A stretch of 24,796 nt of DNA from assembly GCA_900754495.1 (NCBI GenBank), contig CAAEDC010000103.1:1-24796 (forward strand), given 5' to 3'. The position numbers and the translations under genes were made by a program. The notes below the pieces were generated by a model, which saw only the letters and a list, made by a program, of their open reading frames with translations, was not told where the DNA came from and did no database searches. The DNA is from Eggerthellaceae bacterium. GTDB lineage: Bacteria; Actinomycetota; Coriobacteriia; Coriobacteriales; Eggerthellaceae. Positions 1 through 9,128 of this stretch are shown in pieces. Numbering within the stretch: position 1 is the first letter of the stretch; each line of letters begins with the position of its first letter.

Positions 1-1324
1 CGATGCACACCGGGGCGATGTACTTGATCATGACGGACCACGCGCCCGCCAGACGGAAGTTCGCAGACAGGCGCACCTCGTCGACGATGGTCTTGGGTTT
101 GATGATCCAGCCGACGAAGATGCAGGTCAGGATCGCCGAGATCGGCATCATCACCGAGTTGGAGATGAAGTCGAGGAAGTCCAGGATCGACGTGCCCTCG
201 CCCAGCGGCTGGATGAACGACAGGTCACTGTAGCCCAGGTTCACGATGACGCCCACCACGGTGGTGAACACGACGACGATCGCGAGCGCCTTCTTGCGCG
301 ACATGCGTGCGCCGTCGGCGATGATGCTGGTGCAGGTCTCGACCAGCGAGATCGAGCTGGTGAGCGCCGCGAAGATGACCAGGATGAAGAACACGCAGCC
401 GATGACGCCGCCCGCATCGCCCATGCTGTTGAACACCTGGGGCAGGATCACGAACATCAGCGACGGGCCGGCGTTCTGCGCCACTGCTTCGCCGGAGCCC
501 AGCGCCGCGAACGTGGACGGGATGATCATCATGCCGGCGAGCAGCGAGATGGCGAACGTGGTGCCCGCGATCTGCATGACCGAGGAGGTGAGCTTCTCCT
601 CCTTCTTGAGGTAGGAGCCGTAGGTGACCATGATGCCCATGGCCAGCGACAACGTGAAGAACGTCTGGCCGAGCGCCGCGATGATGAGCTCAGGCGAGAA
701 CTTGCTCACGTCGGGCACCAGATAGAACGCCAAGCCGTCCAGGGCGCCGGGCAGCGTCAGCGCGTAGACCGCCAGCACCGCCGACACGATGATGAGCGCC
801 GGCATCATGATGAGGTTGGCCTTTTCGATGCCCTTGTTGACGCCCAGCGCCACAACCAGGTAGGTCAGCGCCATGAAGACGAGCATGAACAGCATGCTCT
901 CGGGCGTGTTGCCGATGAACGCCGAGAAGTAGTCGCCGCCGTCCGCCAGCGCCGCGGGGCCGTCGGTGAGGTAGGCGGTCATGTACTTGGTCGTCCAGCC
1001 GCCGATGACGCAGTAGTACGGCACGATGATGAACGGGATCGCCGACATGAACACGCCGATGAACGAGTATTTCTTGGCGAGCACTTTGAACGAGCGGATG
1101 GAGCTGAGGCCCGTGTGGCGGCCGAGCGCCGTTTCGAGCAGCAGCAGCGAGATGCCGATCGTGAACACGAACACCAGGTAGACGAACAGGAAGGTGCCGC
1201 CGCCGTACTTCGCTGCCAGATAGGGGAAGCGCCACATGCTGCCCAGGCCGACCGCCGATGCGGCGGCGGCAAGCACGAACGCGAGTTTGCCCGACCAGGT
1301 CGCGCGACCGTTTCCAGTTGCCAT
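1..1324 (-). CDS. Sodium:neurotransmitter symporter family (NSS/SNF) transporter, 3' end outside window
   Basis: Likely Na+-coupled uptake of an amino acid or related small solute across the cytoplasmic membrane; the substrate cannot be told from sequence. The minus strand reads open for 441 codons from ATG at 1324 to the window edge, so the C-terminus is missing. The N-terminus carries the NSS hallmark in TM1 (VGLGSMWRFPYLAAKYGGG, about residues 24-42), where unwound TM1 binds Na+ and substrate in LeuT-type proteins. Further hydrophobic helices follow, including a TM6-like stretch (ALGQTFFTLSLAMGIMVTYGSY) broken in the middle as the family expects. A GGAGGA ribosome binding site lies about 6 bases upstream (near 1330-1335). 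Bacterial members are usually about 440-500 residues, so little is missing. The gene diverges from 1595-2323. Family call is firm. Confidence 0.9.
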   Translation of the reverse strand, partial: MATGNGRATWSGKLAFVLAAAASAVGLGSMWRFPYLAAKYGGGTFLFVYLVFVFTIGISLLLLETALGRHTGLSSIRSFKVLAKKYSFIGVFMSAIPFIIVPYYCVIGGWTTKYMTAYLTDGPAALADGGDYFSAFIGNTPESMLFMLVFMALTYLVVALGVNKGIEKANLIMMPALIIVSAVLAVYALTLPGALDGLAFYLVPDVSKFSPELIIAALGQTFFTLSLAMGIMVTYGSYLKKEEKLTSSVMQIAGTTFAISLLAGMMIIPSTFAALGSGEAVAQNAGPSLMFVILPQVFNSMGDAGGVIGCVFFILVIFAALTSSISLVETCTSIIADGARMSRKKALAIVVVFTTVVGVIVNLGYSDLSFIQPLGEGTSILDFLDFISNSVMMPISAILTCIFVGWIIKPKTIVDEVRLSANFRLAGAWSVMIKYIAPVCI

Positions 1325-1430
1325 CGATTTCCTCCAAGCTTATTCACCGAGCGCCCGCAGGGGGCGCCGTTCGTCTTGCATCGCGATGCCCGTCGGGACT
1401 GAGGACCCGCCCGAAGAGCCTAAACACGGG

Positions 1431-1436
1431 ATTATA
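1431..1436 (-). promoter_or_regulatory. Possible -10 box for the NSS transporter
   Basis: The minus strand reads TATAAT here, a perfect -10 hexamer about 107 bases before the transporter start. No convincing -35 hexamer sits 16-18 bases upstream and there is no extended -10 TG, so this rests on the hexamer alone. Confidence 0.3.
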
Positions 1437-1516
1437 GCCCCAATCGAGAGGAAAACGGCCCGCAACCGGGCAAAACCTGCCCAAGGGAACCCTCATTCGC
1501 CTTTTGGATGAACGTA

Positions 1517-1546
1517 TTGCAATATGGGTTAAGCATTCAGTAGCAT
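1517..1546 (+). promoter_or_regulatory. Possible sigma-70-type promoter for the 1595-2323 gene
   Basis: TTGCAA (1517-1522) and TAGCAT (1541-1546) are separated by 18 bases in an AT-rich pocket of otherwise GC-rich DNA, about 50 bases before the ATG at 1595. Each hexamer matches consensus at four of six positions. The rest of the 1325-1594 intergenic stretch shows nothing else I can name. Confidence 0.35.
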
Positions 1547-1594
1547 TATCGAAATAAACGACGACGCATCGACGCAGCGAGAGGAAGCGAACGC

Positions 1595-2323
1595 ATGGCA
1601 GACGGGCTCGACAGAAAAGACGCCACGACCCCCGAAAACGACCTCGGCACCGAGGCCGAGCCCGCCCCCGTCGTCGACGGGGAGGCCGGAGGCGACGGCG
1701 CCCAGCCTGATCCCCTTCCCGATGCCTTCGCGGAATCCTCCCGTCCCACGGTGAGGCCCGCCTCCGCCAAAAGCTACGGCCCGCCCCAGCGCCGTTCGGG
1801 CGCGCATGTGGCGGCGTCGAAGGTCTCCGAGCCGGAGGTGTTCGGCGTGAGCATCCGCGCGATCGCGCTCATCGCGGCGATCGCGGCGGTCGTTGCGGTG
1901 TTCGCCAGCCTGGCGGTCTCATGCGGAATGCAGGGGATGCTGCAGCATTCGATCGATTCCAACCGCCACGATCTGGAGACGCGGATCGACGAGCGCCTCG
2001 CCTCGGCGGAATCCCAAGTCTCCAAGATCGTCGACGAGTACAACAGCGCTGCCGAAGCGGCCAGCACCGCCGAGGAGGCCAATGCGGATCTGGCCGAGGC
2101 GCGCGAGGATCTGCGCCAGACCATGGCCGATGCGCGCGCATGGCTGGAGTCGGGCAACGGCCAGTGGGTCGGCAACCAGACCGAGACGATGATGCTCAAC
2201 GCGCTCGACGCCGCGCAGAACCTGATCGACGAGGCCGGGATCACCGATCCCCAGACCTACCGCGATGCCGCCGCCACCATCGAGGACATCATCGACGGCG
2301 TCAAGCAGGGCACGCTCTGGTAG
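1595..2323 (+). CDS. Uncharacterised single-pass membrane protein with coiled-coil-like C-terminal domain
   Basis: I do not recognise a family. The 242-residue product has an acidic, Pro/Ala-rich disordered N-terminus (residues 1-80), one strong transmembrane helix (about 86-109, rich in Ala, Ile and Val, ending in Cys110), and a helical, probably extracytoplasmic region (115-200) rich in Ala, Glu and Asp that should form a coiled coil. A short helical tail ends at Trp242. The start ATG at 1595 is supported by GAGAGGAAG at 1579-1587. There is no signal peptidase site and no catalytic motif. The topology resembles small membrane-anchored scaffold or sensor-like proteins, but that is only an impression. 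Its last 23 bases overlap the end of asnB on the other strand. Confidence 0.75.
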   Translation: MADGLDRKDATTPENDLGTEAEPAPVVDGEAGGDGAQPDPLPDAFAESSRPTVRPASAKSYGPPQRRSGAHVAASKVSEPEVFGVSIRAIALIAAIAAVVAVFASLAVSCGMQGMLQHSIDSNRHDLETRIDERLASAESQVSKIVDEYNSAAEAASTAEEANADLAEAREDLRQTMADARAWLESGNGQWVGNQTETMMLNALDAAQNLIDEAGITDPQTYRDAAATIEDIIDGVKQGTLW

Positions 2324-4301
2324 CCGACGGCGTCGTGCGATCCACGAAGTAGATCCGGTACCACAGCAAGAACATGAGCACGATCCAGATCTTTCGCGAG
2401 CGATCGATGCCGGACGCGTGCTCGTCAAGCAGCTTCGCCAGCTCGTCGATATCGAAGAACCTCCGCGCGATGTCGCCGGCGAACCATTCCTCGACCCGCC
2501 GGCGGTAGCGATCCTGGCGCAGCCAGTCGACCACCGGCACGGGAAACCCCAGCTTCTCCTTTTGCGCCCAGTCGCGCGGGATGGCGCGCTCTGCCGCCTC
2601 GCGCAGGGCGATCTTGGTCTGGTGCCCGTCCGCCTTGAACGCGAGCGGCACCGTCGCCGCCACGTCGAACACGCGCCGGTCGAGGAACGGCACGCGGCTT
2701 TCGAGAGAATGCGCCATCGACATCTTGTCGGTCTTGAGCAGGATGTCGCCCACCAGCCAAAACCGCAGGTCGACGTATTGCATCCGCGCCGTCTCGTCCT
2801 CATCCGCCACCTCGGCGTACACCGGCGCGGTCAGCGACTGGGGCGTCGGAACCGGCTTTGCGCCCCCGCCGCGCCGATCGCGGCGCAGCGCCTCGCGCTC
2901 CGCCGGGCTGAACGCCACGCCGTTCGCATTGGTGTAGTACCAGTCCTCGACGCCCTCGCCGGCACGCTCCAGGTAGTTGGCGCCGCGCACGTGCAGCGCG
3001 CGCGCCGCCGCCGACGCGCCGCGCAGCAGACCCGAGGGAAGCCAATCCAGCTTCCGGTTGGAGAACGGCGTCTGGTAGATGCGGTACCCGCCGAACAGTT
3101 CGTCGGCGCCCTCGCCCGACAGCACCGCCTTCACCTTGCGCGCGGCGAGCTTGTCGACGAAGTAGAGCGCCACGGCGCTGGGATCGGCGCACGGCTCGTC
3201 CATATGCCACTGCACGGCGGGCAGGCTGGCCCAGTACTCCTCCTCGGAGATATGGTGCGAATCGTTGGCGACGCCCAGGCGCGCGGCGAGCTCGCGCGCC
3301 CAGCTGATCTCGTCGCGCTCGCCCTCGTAGACCGAAAAACCCACCGTGAACGTGTCGATGGCGGGATTCTCCCGGGCGAGGCACGCCGCGAGGTAGCTGG
3401 AGTCGATGCCGCTCGACAGGAACGACCCCACCTCGACGTCGGCGACGTTGTGGTAGCGCACGCTCTCGCGCAGCGCCGCGTCGATGGCATCCACCGTGTC
3501 CGACATGCCGCGCCCCTCGTCATAGCGGAAGGCGGGGCGCCAATAGCGCCGCATCTCGAGCGAGCCGTCGGCGCGCACCCGCAGCCAGTGGGCGGCGGGC
3601 AGCTTGAAGATCCCCTTGAAGAACGTCTCGTCCAGGGGGTTGAACTGGAAGCACAGGTACTGCTCGAGCGCCTCCTCGTTGAGCTCGCGCCGATAGGCGG
3701 GGTGCTCCAGGATGCTCTTGACCTCGGATGCGAAGATGAAGCGCCGCCCGCTGTCGGCGCCCGGCTGCACGGTGTAGTAGAACGGCTTGATCCCGAAGAA
3801 ATCGCGCGCGCAGAACAGCTCGCGCGCCTCGCGATCCCACACGGCGAACGCGAACATGCCGCGGAGCCTGTCGAGCACGCCCGCGCCCCATGCCAGGTAC
3901 CCCACGAGCAGCACCTCGGTGTCGGAGGAGGTCTTGAACCTCCAGCCGTCCGCCTCCAACTCCGCGCGGAGGTCGCGGTGGTTGTAGATCTCGCCGTTGA
4001 ACACGATCGCGTAGCGCCCGACGGACATCGCGTCCTCGGCGCTCTCGCGAAACGCGCCGTCGGGGCCGCAGGCCGGCGTCGTGACGCGCGAGGAGCGGCC
4101 GGCGTCGGCGCGCACCATGGGCTGGCCGCCGCCCTCCAGGTCGATGAGCGAGAGGCGGCGATGCCCCAGCGCGATCCCGCTTTCGGCGTCGAGGTACTGC
4201 CCCTCGCCGTCGGGGCCGCGGTGCGCCATGATGTCGCACATCGCCTTCAAGATGGGCCTGTCGGACGCCTCGGCGCCCGTGAATCCGCAGATACCGCACA
4301 T
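2301..4301 (-). CDS. asnB: Asparagine synthase (glutamine-hydrolysing)
   Basis: Converts aspartate, glutamine and ATP to asparagine in the cytoplasm. The 666-residue protein starts MCGICGFTG, so Cys2 is the class II amidotransferase nucleophile after Met removal. The glutaminase domain shows HRGPDG, RRLSLIDLEGGGQPM and FNGEIYNH. The synthetase domain follows, with the PPi-loop SSGIDSS (296-302) and SGEGADELFGGY. The start is fixed by Cys2 and by AGGAG at 4312-4316; the open frame continues upstream only as antisense of the glutamate synthase genes. Residues of roughly 66-95 (Ser/Ala/Gly-rich) form an extra segment between GGGQPM and FNGEIYNH where most family members have only a short linker, partly explaining a length above the usual 550-630. 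The gene diverges from the glutamate synthase operon. Confidence 0.95.
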   Translation of the reverse strand: MCGICGFTGAEASDRPILKAMCDIMAHRGPDGEGQYLDAESGIALGHRRLSLIDLEGGGQPMVRADAGRSSRVTTPACGPDGAFRESAEDAMSVGRYAIVFNGEIYNHRDLRAELEADGWRFKTSSDTEVLLVGYLAWGAGVLDRLRGMFAFAVWDREARELFCARDFFGIKPFYYTVQPGADSGRRFIFASEVKSILEHPAYRRELNEEALEQYLCFQFNPLDETFFKGIFKLPAAHWLRVRADGSLEMRRYWRPAFRYDEGRGMSDTVDAIDAALRESVRYHNVADVEVGSFLSSGIDSSYLAACLARENPAIDTFTVGFSVYEGERDEISWARELAARLGVANDSHHISEEEYWASLPAVQWHMDEPCADPSAVALYFVDKLAARKVKAVLSGEGADELFGGYRIYQTPFSNRKLDWLPSGLLRGASAAARALHVRGANYLERAGEGVEDWYYTNANGVAFSPAEREALRRDRRGGGAKPVPTPQSLTAPVYAEVADEDETARMQYVDLRFWLVGDILLKTDKMSMAHSLESRVPFLDRRVFDVAATVPLAFKADGHQTKIALREAAERAIPRDWAQKEKLGFPVPVVDWLRQDRYRRRVEEWFAGDIARRFFDIDELAKLLDEHASGIDRSRKIWIVLMFLLWYRIYFVDRTTPSATRACPA

Positions 4302-4343
4302 GGTTCGATCGCTCCTGCATCCGTCTGCCGTAATCTGCGCGCC

Positions 4344-4349
4344 ATGATA
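4344..4349 (-). promoter_or_regulatory. Possible -10 box for asnB
   Basis: The minus strand reads TATCAT (five of six consensus bases) about 43 bases before the asnB ATG. No good -35 hexamer is present at the expected distance. The phased half-site array at 4420-4468 lies further upstream and could serve both divergent genes. Confidence 0.3.
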
Positions 4350-4381
4350 GCGCGGCCGCGGGAGCCGTTCCGCGACCGCGC

Positions 4382-4412
4382 GCCTTTTCCCGAAGAGAAG
4401 GCGTTTTGTTTT
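4382..4412 (+). terminator. Hairpin with T-rich tail in the asnB/glt divergent region
   Basis: GCCTTTTC (4382-4389) and GAGAAGGC (4395-4402) pair with one G-U wobble around a CCGAA loop, followed on the plus strand by GTTTTGTTTT. It has the form of an intrinsic terminator, but no plus-strand gene ends here. It could insulate the two divergent promoters from antisense transcription, or be incidental. Confidence 0.3.
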
Positions 4413-4419
4413 CCCATCC

Positions 4420-4484
4420 GAAACATACCCGACGCATTGCTGTAACAAAGGCGAAGCGAAAGCGAAACACGCGGCCCGTATTCT
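4420..4484 (+). promoter_or_regulatory. Phased half-site operator array plus -10 box of the glutamate synthase operon
   Basis: Five 5-bp boxes recur every 11 bp: GAAAC (4420), GACGC (4431), GTAAC (4442), GAAGC (4453) and GAAAC (4464). All have the form GnnnC, with the GAAAC-like ones 22 bp apart. Exactly 10 bases after the last box is TATTCT (4479-4484), a plausible -10, while the -35 position is occupied by the array, as at activator-dependent promoters. The glutamine synthetase promoter at 9907-9982 has the same layout. Known biology: Streptomyces GlnR binds gTnAc-n6-GaAAc direct repeats with the same 11-bp phase. That a GlnR-like OmpR-family regulator acts here is inference. Confidence 0.6.
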
Positions 4485-4486
4485 CG

Positions 4487-4514
4487 TCGTCAAGCATCGG
4501 AACACGCTTGACGA
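4487..4514 (+). promoter_or_regulatory. Inverted repeat at the expected start of the glt transcript
   Basis: TCGTCAAGC (4487-4495) and GCTTGACGA (4506-4514) form a perfect 9-bp inverted repeat with a 10-base spacer. It lies just downstream of the -10 box, at or next to the likely transcription start, and ends 2 bases before the GAGGG ribosome binding site (4517-4521). It could be a repressor operator or an mRNA leader hairpin. Confidence 0.5.
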
Positions 4515-4529
4515 AAGAGGGACGAACCC

Positions 4530-5729
4530 ATGGCATGCAACCACGCCCCACGCGAGGGCGACGTGCGCATCCCCTCGGGATGCGCCATCGCGGGCATCAT
4601 CGACCGCAGCGGAACGCGGCATGACGGCAGCGACATCCTGGCATCCATCGCGCTCATGCACGACCGCTCCAACGGCCTGGGAGGCGGATTCGCCGCCTAC
4701 GGCATCTATCCGGACTACGCCGAACTGTACGCGTTCCACATCATGTACGAGAGCGTCGAAGCGCGTCGCGAAACCGAGGCCTACCTCGACACGTACTTCA
4801 TGAGCGAGAAACAGGAGCGCATCCCCGTCGACGCCTCCGCCAACATCAAGGACGCGCCCGACATCTGGCGCTATTTCCTCGCGCCGCACCCCGTCCGCCT
4901 CTCCATGAGCGGCATGGACGAGTCCGAGTACACGATGCAGCACGTGTTCCACATCAACGGCCGCATCAAAGGCGCGTTCGTCGCCTCCTCGGGCAAGAAC
5001 ATGGGCGCGTTCAAGGGAGTGGGCTACCCGGAGGACATCGGGGAGTTCTACCGCATCGCCGATTACAAGGCGTGGGCATGGACCGCGCATGGGAGGTTTC
5101 CCACCAACACGCCGGGCTGGTGGGGCGGCGCGCATCCGTTCACGCTGTTGAACTGGTCGGTCGTCCACAACGGCGAGATCTCGAGTTACGACGCCAACCG
5201 CCGCTACGTCGAGCAGTTCGGCTATGACTGCGAGCTGCAGACCGACACCGAGGTGATCACCTACCTGTTCGACCTGCTGGCACGGCGCCACGGCTTCTCG
5301 CAGCAGATGGCGGCGCACATCATGACCGCCCCCGCATGGGATGAGATCGACCGTATGGATCCCCCGCAACGCGCGTTCGAGACGGCGCTGCGCATCACCT
5401 ACCCCAGCGCGCTGGTCAACGGCCCCTTCTCGGTGATCATCGGCTCGAACGAGGGGCTTTTGGCGCTCAACGACCGCCTGAAGCTGCGCGCGCTCATCAC
5501 CGCGGAGAAGGGGTCCATGACCTACCTCGCCAGCGAGCAGGCGGCGATCGAGGTCATCTGCCCCGATGCGGAGAACATCCATTCCCTCGACGGCGGCGAG
5601 CCGTTCCTGGTGCTGCTCGACGAGGTGGCCGAGCGCAAGCGCCTGGAGACCGCCGAGAACAACCCGCGCCGCCGGCATCCCGCCGCGCTGGAGACGGGCG
5701 TGCAGCCAACCGTGAGAAAGGAGGCGTGA
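4530..5729 (+). CDS. Glutamate synthase glutamine amidotransferase subunit (GltB N-terminal domain, split type)
   Basis: Expected to hydrolyse glutamine and pass ammonia to the FMN subunit encoded next door. This 399-residue protein corresponds to the class II amidotransferase domain that forms the N-terminus of ordinary bacterial GltB. Cys18 in PSGCAIAGII is the likely Ntn nucleophile, implying removal of a 17-residue propeptide. Typical motifs follow: AHGRFPTNTPGWW, AHPF, a HNGEIS segment near residue 212, and QTDTEVITYLFDLL. The start is supported by GAGGG at 4517-4521, 8 bases upstream. It is the first gene of a five-gene operon; the next gene starts 6 bases after its stop. Separation of GltB into three polypeptides is the arrangement known from archaea and some anaerobic bacteria. 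The similar GlxB family is an alternative for this gene alone, but context favours glutamate synthase. Confidence 0.88.
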   Translation: MACNHAPREGDVRIPSGCAIAGIIDRSGTRHDGSDILASIALMHDRSNGLGGGFAAYGIYPDYAELYAFHIMYESVEARRETEAYLDTYFMSEKQERIPVDASANIKDAPDIWRYFLAPHPVRLSMSGMDESEYTMQHVFHINGRIKGAFVASSGKNMGAFKGVGYPEDIGEFYRIADYKAWAWTAHGRFPTNTPGWWGGAHPFTLLNWSVVHNGEISSYDANRRYVEQFGYDCELQTDTEVITYLFDLLARRHGFSQQMAAHIMTAPAWDEIDRMDPPQRAFETALRITYPSALVNGPFSVIIGSNEGLLALNDRLKLRALITAEKGSMTYLASEQAAIEVICPDAENIHSLDGGEPFLVLLDEVAERKRLETAENNPRRRHPAALETGVQPTVRKEA

Positions 5730-5735
5730 TCGGCC

Positions 5736-7241
<1,506 letters not shown>

Positions 7242-7246
7242 TCGGG

Positions 7247-7711
7247 ATGAAACGGATATACGCCATCGAATCGTGGTGCTTGGACTGCAGGCGCTGCGAG
7301 ATCGCCTGCAAAACCCGCCACTCCGCCTCGCGCGAAACCGTCAAGGCGCTCTGCGCGGAGGATCCCGCGCCGGTTGCGCGCGTGCGCGTGGAGGGCGACC
7401 TCCATCTGTCGCTGGCGGTCAACTGCCGCCACTGCGCGCATCCCGTCTGCGTGGAGGGATGCATCTCTGGGGCGATGCGCAAAGACCCCGAGACGGGGCT
7501 GGTCTCATCCGACCCCCTGAAATGCGTCGGATGCCGCACCTGCGTGTCGATGTGCCCGTTCGGCTGCGTGCAGGTCGTGCGGATGGGCGGGCGCGACATC
7601 GCGCTGAAATGCGACCTGTGCTCCGACGACGGCAGCGCGCCCGGACAGCCCTCCTGCGTCGCCGCCTGTCCGAACGGGGCCTTGATCTACGTGGAAAGCG
7701 AGGGGTGCTAG
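7247..7711 (+). CDS. Polyferredoxin-type electron-transfer protein of the glutamate synthase operon
   Basis: A 154-residue, 4Fe-4S dicluster-type protein related to the HycB/DmsB electron-transfer subunits. Visible cysteine groups are CLDCRRCEIAC near the N-terminus, CRHCAHPVCVEGC, CVGCRTCVSMCP and a final CDLC...CVAACP pair, enough for up to four clusters. There is no signal peptide or membrane helix, so it should be cytoplasmic. The start ATG at 7247 lies 5 bases after the previous stop; GGGAG inside the previous gene's end can serve as ribosome binding site. Upstream in-frame codons run through the previous gene and were rejected. Its stop TAG abuts the next ATG. The likely role is to relay electrons from the FAD oxidoreductase to the FMN subunit; this is inferred from order and cofactors. 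Confidence 0.88.
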   Translation: MKRIYAIESWCLDCRRCEIACKTRHSASRETVKALCAEDPAPVARVRVEGDLHLSLAVNCRHCAHPVCVEGCISGAMRKDPETGLVSSDPLKCVGCRTCVSMCPFGCVQVVRMGGRDIALKCDLCSDDGSAPGQPSCVAACPNGALIYVESEGC

Positions 7712-9103
7712 ATGGATTTCGACTACCTCATCTTGGGCAACTCCGCCGCGGGCGTGAGCGCCGCCGAGGCGATCCGCGCCTACCGTCCGCAGGACACGAT
7801 AGCCATTGCAAGCCCCGAGCCGCATCCCGCGTACGGCCGCCCGCTGATATCGTACCTGCTGGAGGGCAAGACCTCGCTCGACAGGATCGGGTACAAGGAT
7901 CCCGCCTTCTACGACCGGATGCGCATCGCGACCCTCCTCGGAGAGGGCTACGAAGCGGTCTCGATCGACGCGGAGGGGCATCGCGTCGCGTTCTCCAACG
8001 GCGAGAGTGTCGGATACGGACGCTGCCTGATCGCGACGGGGAGCATCCCGTTCACGCCGCCCATCGACGGGCTCGACCAGGCCGCCAACGCGACGCCGTT
8101 CCTCACCCTCGACGACGCCCTCGAAGCGCAGCAGCTCGCGGAGGACGCGCGCCAGGCGGCAAGTGCCGCAGGCAGGAAGAGCCGCGCCCTCGTCATCGGA
8201 GCGGGGCTCATCGGGCTGAAAGCTGCTGAGGCCCTCTCCCACCTGGTCGACCAGGTGCTCGTGCTCGAGCTGGCGCCGCGCATCCTGCCGGCGGTGCTCG
8301 ACGCCGAGGCGGCGCGGCTTTTGCAGGACCACCTCGCCGCGCACGGCATCGAGTGCCGGCCGGGCATCTCGGCGCAGCGCATCGTCGTGGAGGACGGCGC
8401 GGCGACGGCCGCCGTGCTCACCGATGGGAGCGTCGAGCCCTGCGACCTCATCGTCAAGGCGGTCGGAGTGCACCCCAACACGTCGTTCGCCGTCGCCTCC
8501 GGCGCGGCGCAGGGACGCGGCCTGGTGTGCGGGCCCGATCTGCAGACGAGCCTGCCCGACGTGTACGCGGCGGGGGACGTGGTGCAGGTGCGCGACTCCC
8601 TCGACGGCTCCGAGCGCCCGCAGGCGCTATGGCCCAACGCGGTGCGCCAGGGCATGCTGGCGGGAAGGCACATGGCGGACGATCCGGAAGCGGAGCCGTT
8701 CGAGGGATCCTTCGCCGTCAACGCCGTCGACTTCTTCGACGATTCGCTGCTGACGGCGGGCGTCATCAACCCGCCCGAGGACGACGAGGGCATCTCCTAC
8801 GACGTGCAGGTCGACGAGCAGAAGGGCTCCTACGCCAAATTCGTCGTCCGCGACGGCGCGCTGGTCGGCTACATCCTGCTCAACCGACCGGAGAACGCCG
8901 GCATCTACACCTCCCTCATCGAAAACCGCACCCCGCTGAACGGCCTTGACCCCGCGATGTTCGAGGCGGCGCCGCTCAACCGGGGCTTCGACGACGACAT
9001 GCGCTGGGATCGCCTCCATGCCTGCTATCCGGGACGCCTCGACAAGCGGGGCTTCGAGAAGCCCGCGGACTGTCGGCCGTATCCCGCCGACAGCGCCCGA
9101 TGA
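7712..9103 (+). CDS. FAD-dependent NAD(P)H oxidoreductase (pyridine nucleotide-disulfide class), glutamate synthase partner
   Basis: Probably supplies electrons from NAD(P)H to glutamate synthase in place of the usual GltD. The 463-residue protein has an N-terminal FAD Rossmann motif (YLILGNSAAGVSAAEA), a central NAD(P) motif (ALVIGAGLIGLKAAEAL, about residues 165-185), and VYAAGDVVQ, the second FAD contact. The fold is that of NADH oxidase, rubredoxin reductase and NirB N-terminal domains; no redox-active CxxC pair is evident. It is unlike GltD, which has N-terminal Fe-S ligands of its own; here these are on the preceding polyferredoxin gene. The ATG directly follows the stop TAG of that gene, so coupling is tight. 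A GAGGGG motif about 6 bases upstream serves as ribosome binding site. The electron donor preference cannot be read from sequence. Confidence 0.88.
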   Translation: MDFDYLILGNSAAGVSAAEAIRAYRPQDTIAIASPEPHPAYGRPLISYLLEGKTSLDRIGYKDPAFYDRMRIATLLGEGYEAVSIDAEGHRVAFSNGESVGYGRCLIATGSIPFTPPIDGLDQAANATPFLTLDDALEAQQLAEDARQAASAAGRKSRALVIGAGLIGLKAAEALSHLVDQVLVLELAPRILPAVLDAEAARLLQDHLAAHGIECRPGISAQRIVVEDGAATAAVLTDGSVEPCDLIVKAVGVHPNTSFAVASGAAQGRGLVCGPDLQTSLPDVYAAGDVVQVRDSLDGSERPQALWPNAVRQGMLAGRHMADDPEAEPFEGSFAVNAVDFFDDSLLTAGVINPPEDDEGISYDVQVDEQKGSYAKFVVRDGALVGYILLNRPENAGIYTSLIENRTPLNGLDPAMFEAAPLNRGFDDDMRWDRLHACYPGRLDKRGFEKPADCRPYPADSAR

Positions 9104-9128
9104 CGGACCAGACGCGAAAGGAACGATC

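Noticed and set aside
2265..4445. Long plus-strand open frame opposite asnB
   Set aside because: The product is His/Arg/Ala/Leu-rich low-complexity sequence typical of antisense frames in GC-rich DNA, while the other strand encodes asparagine synthase.
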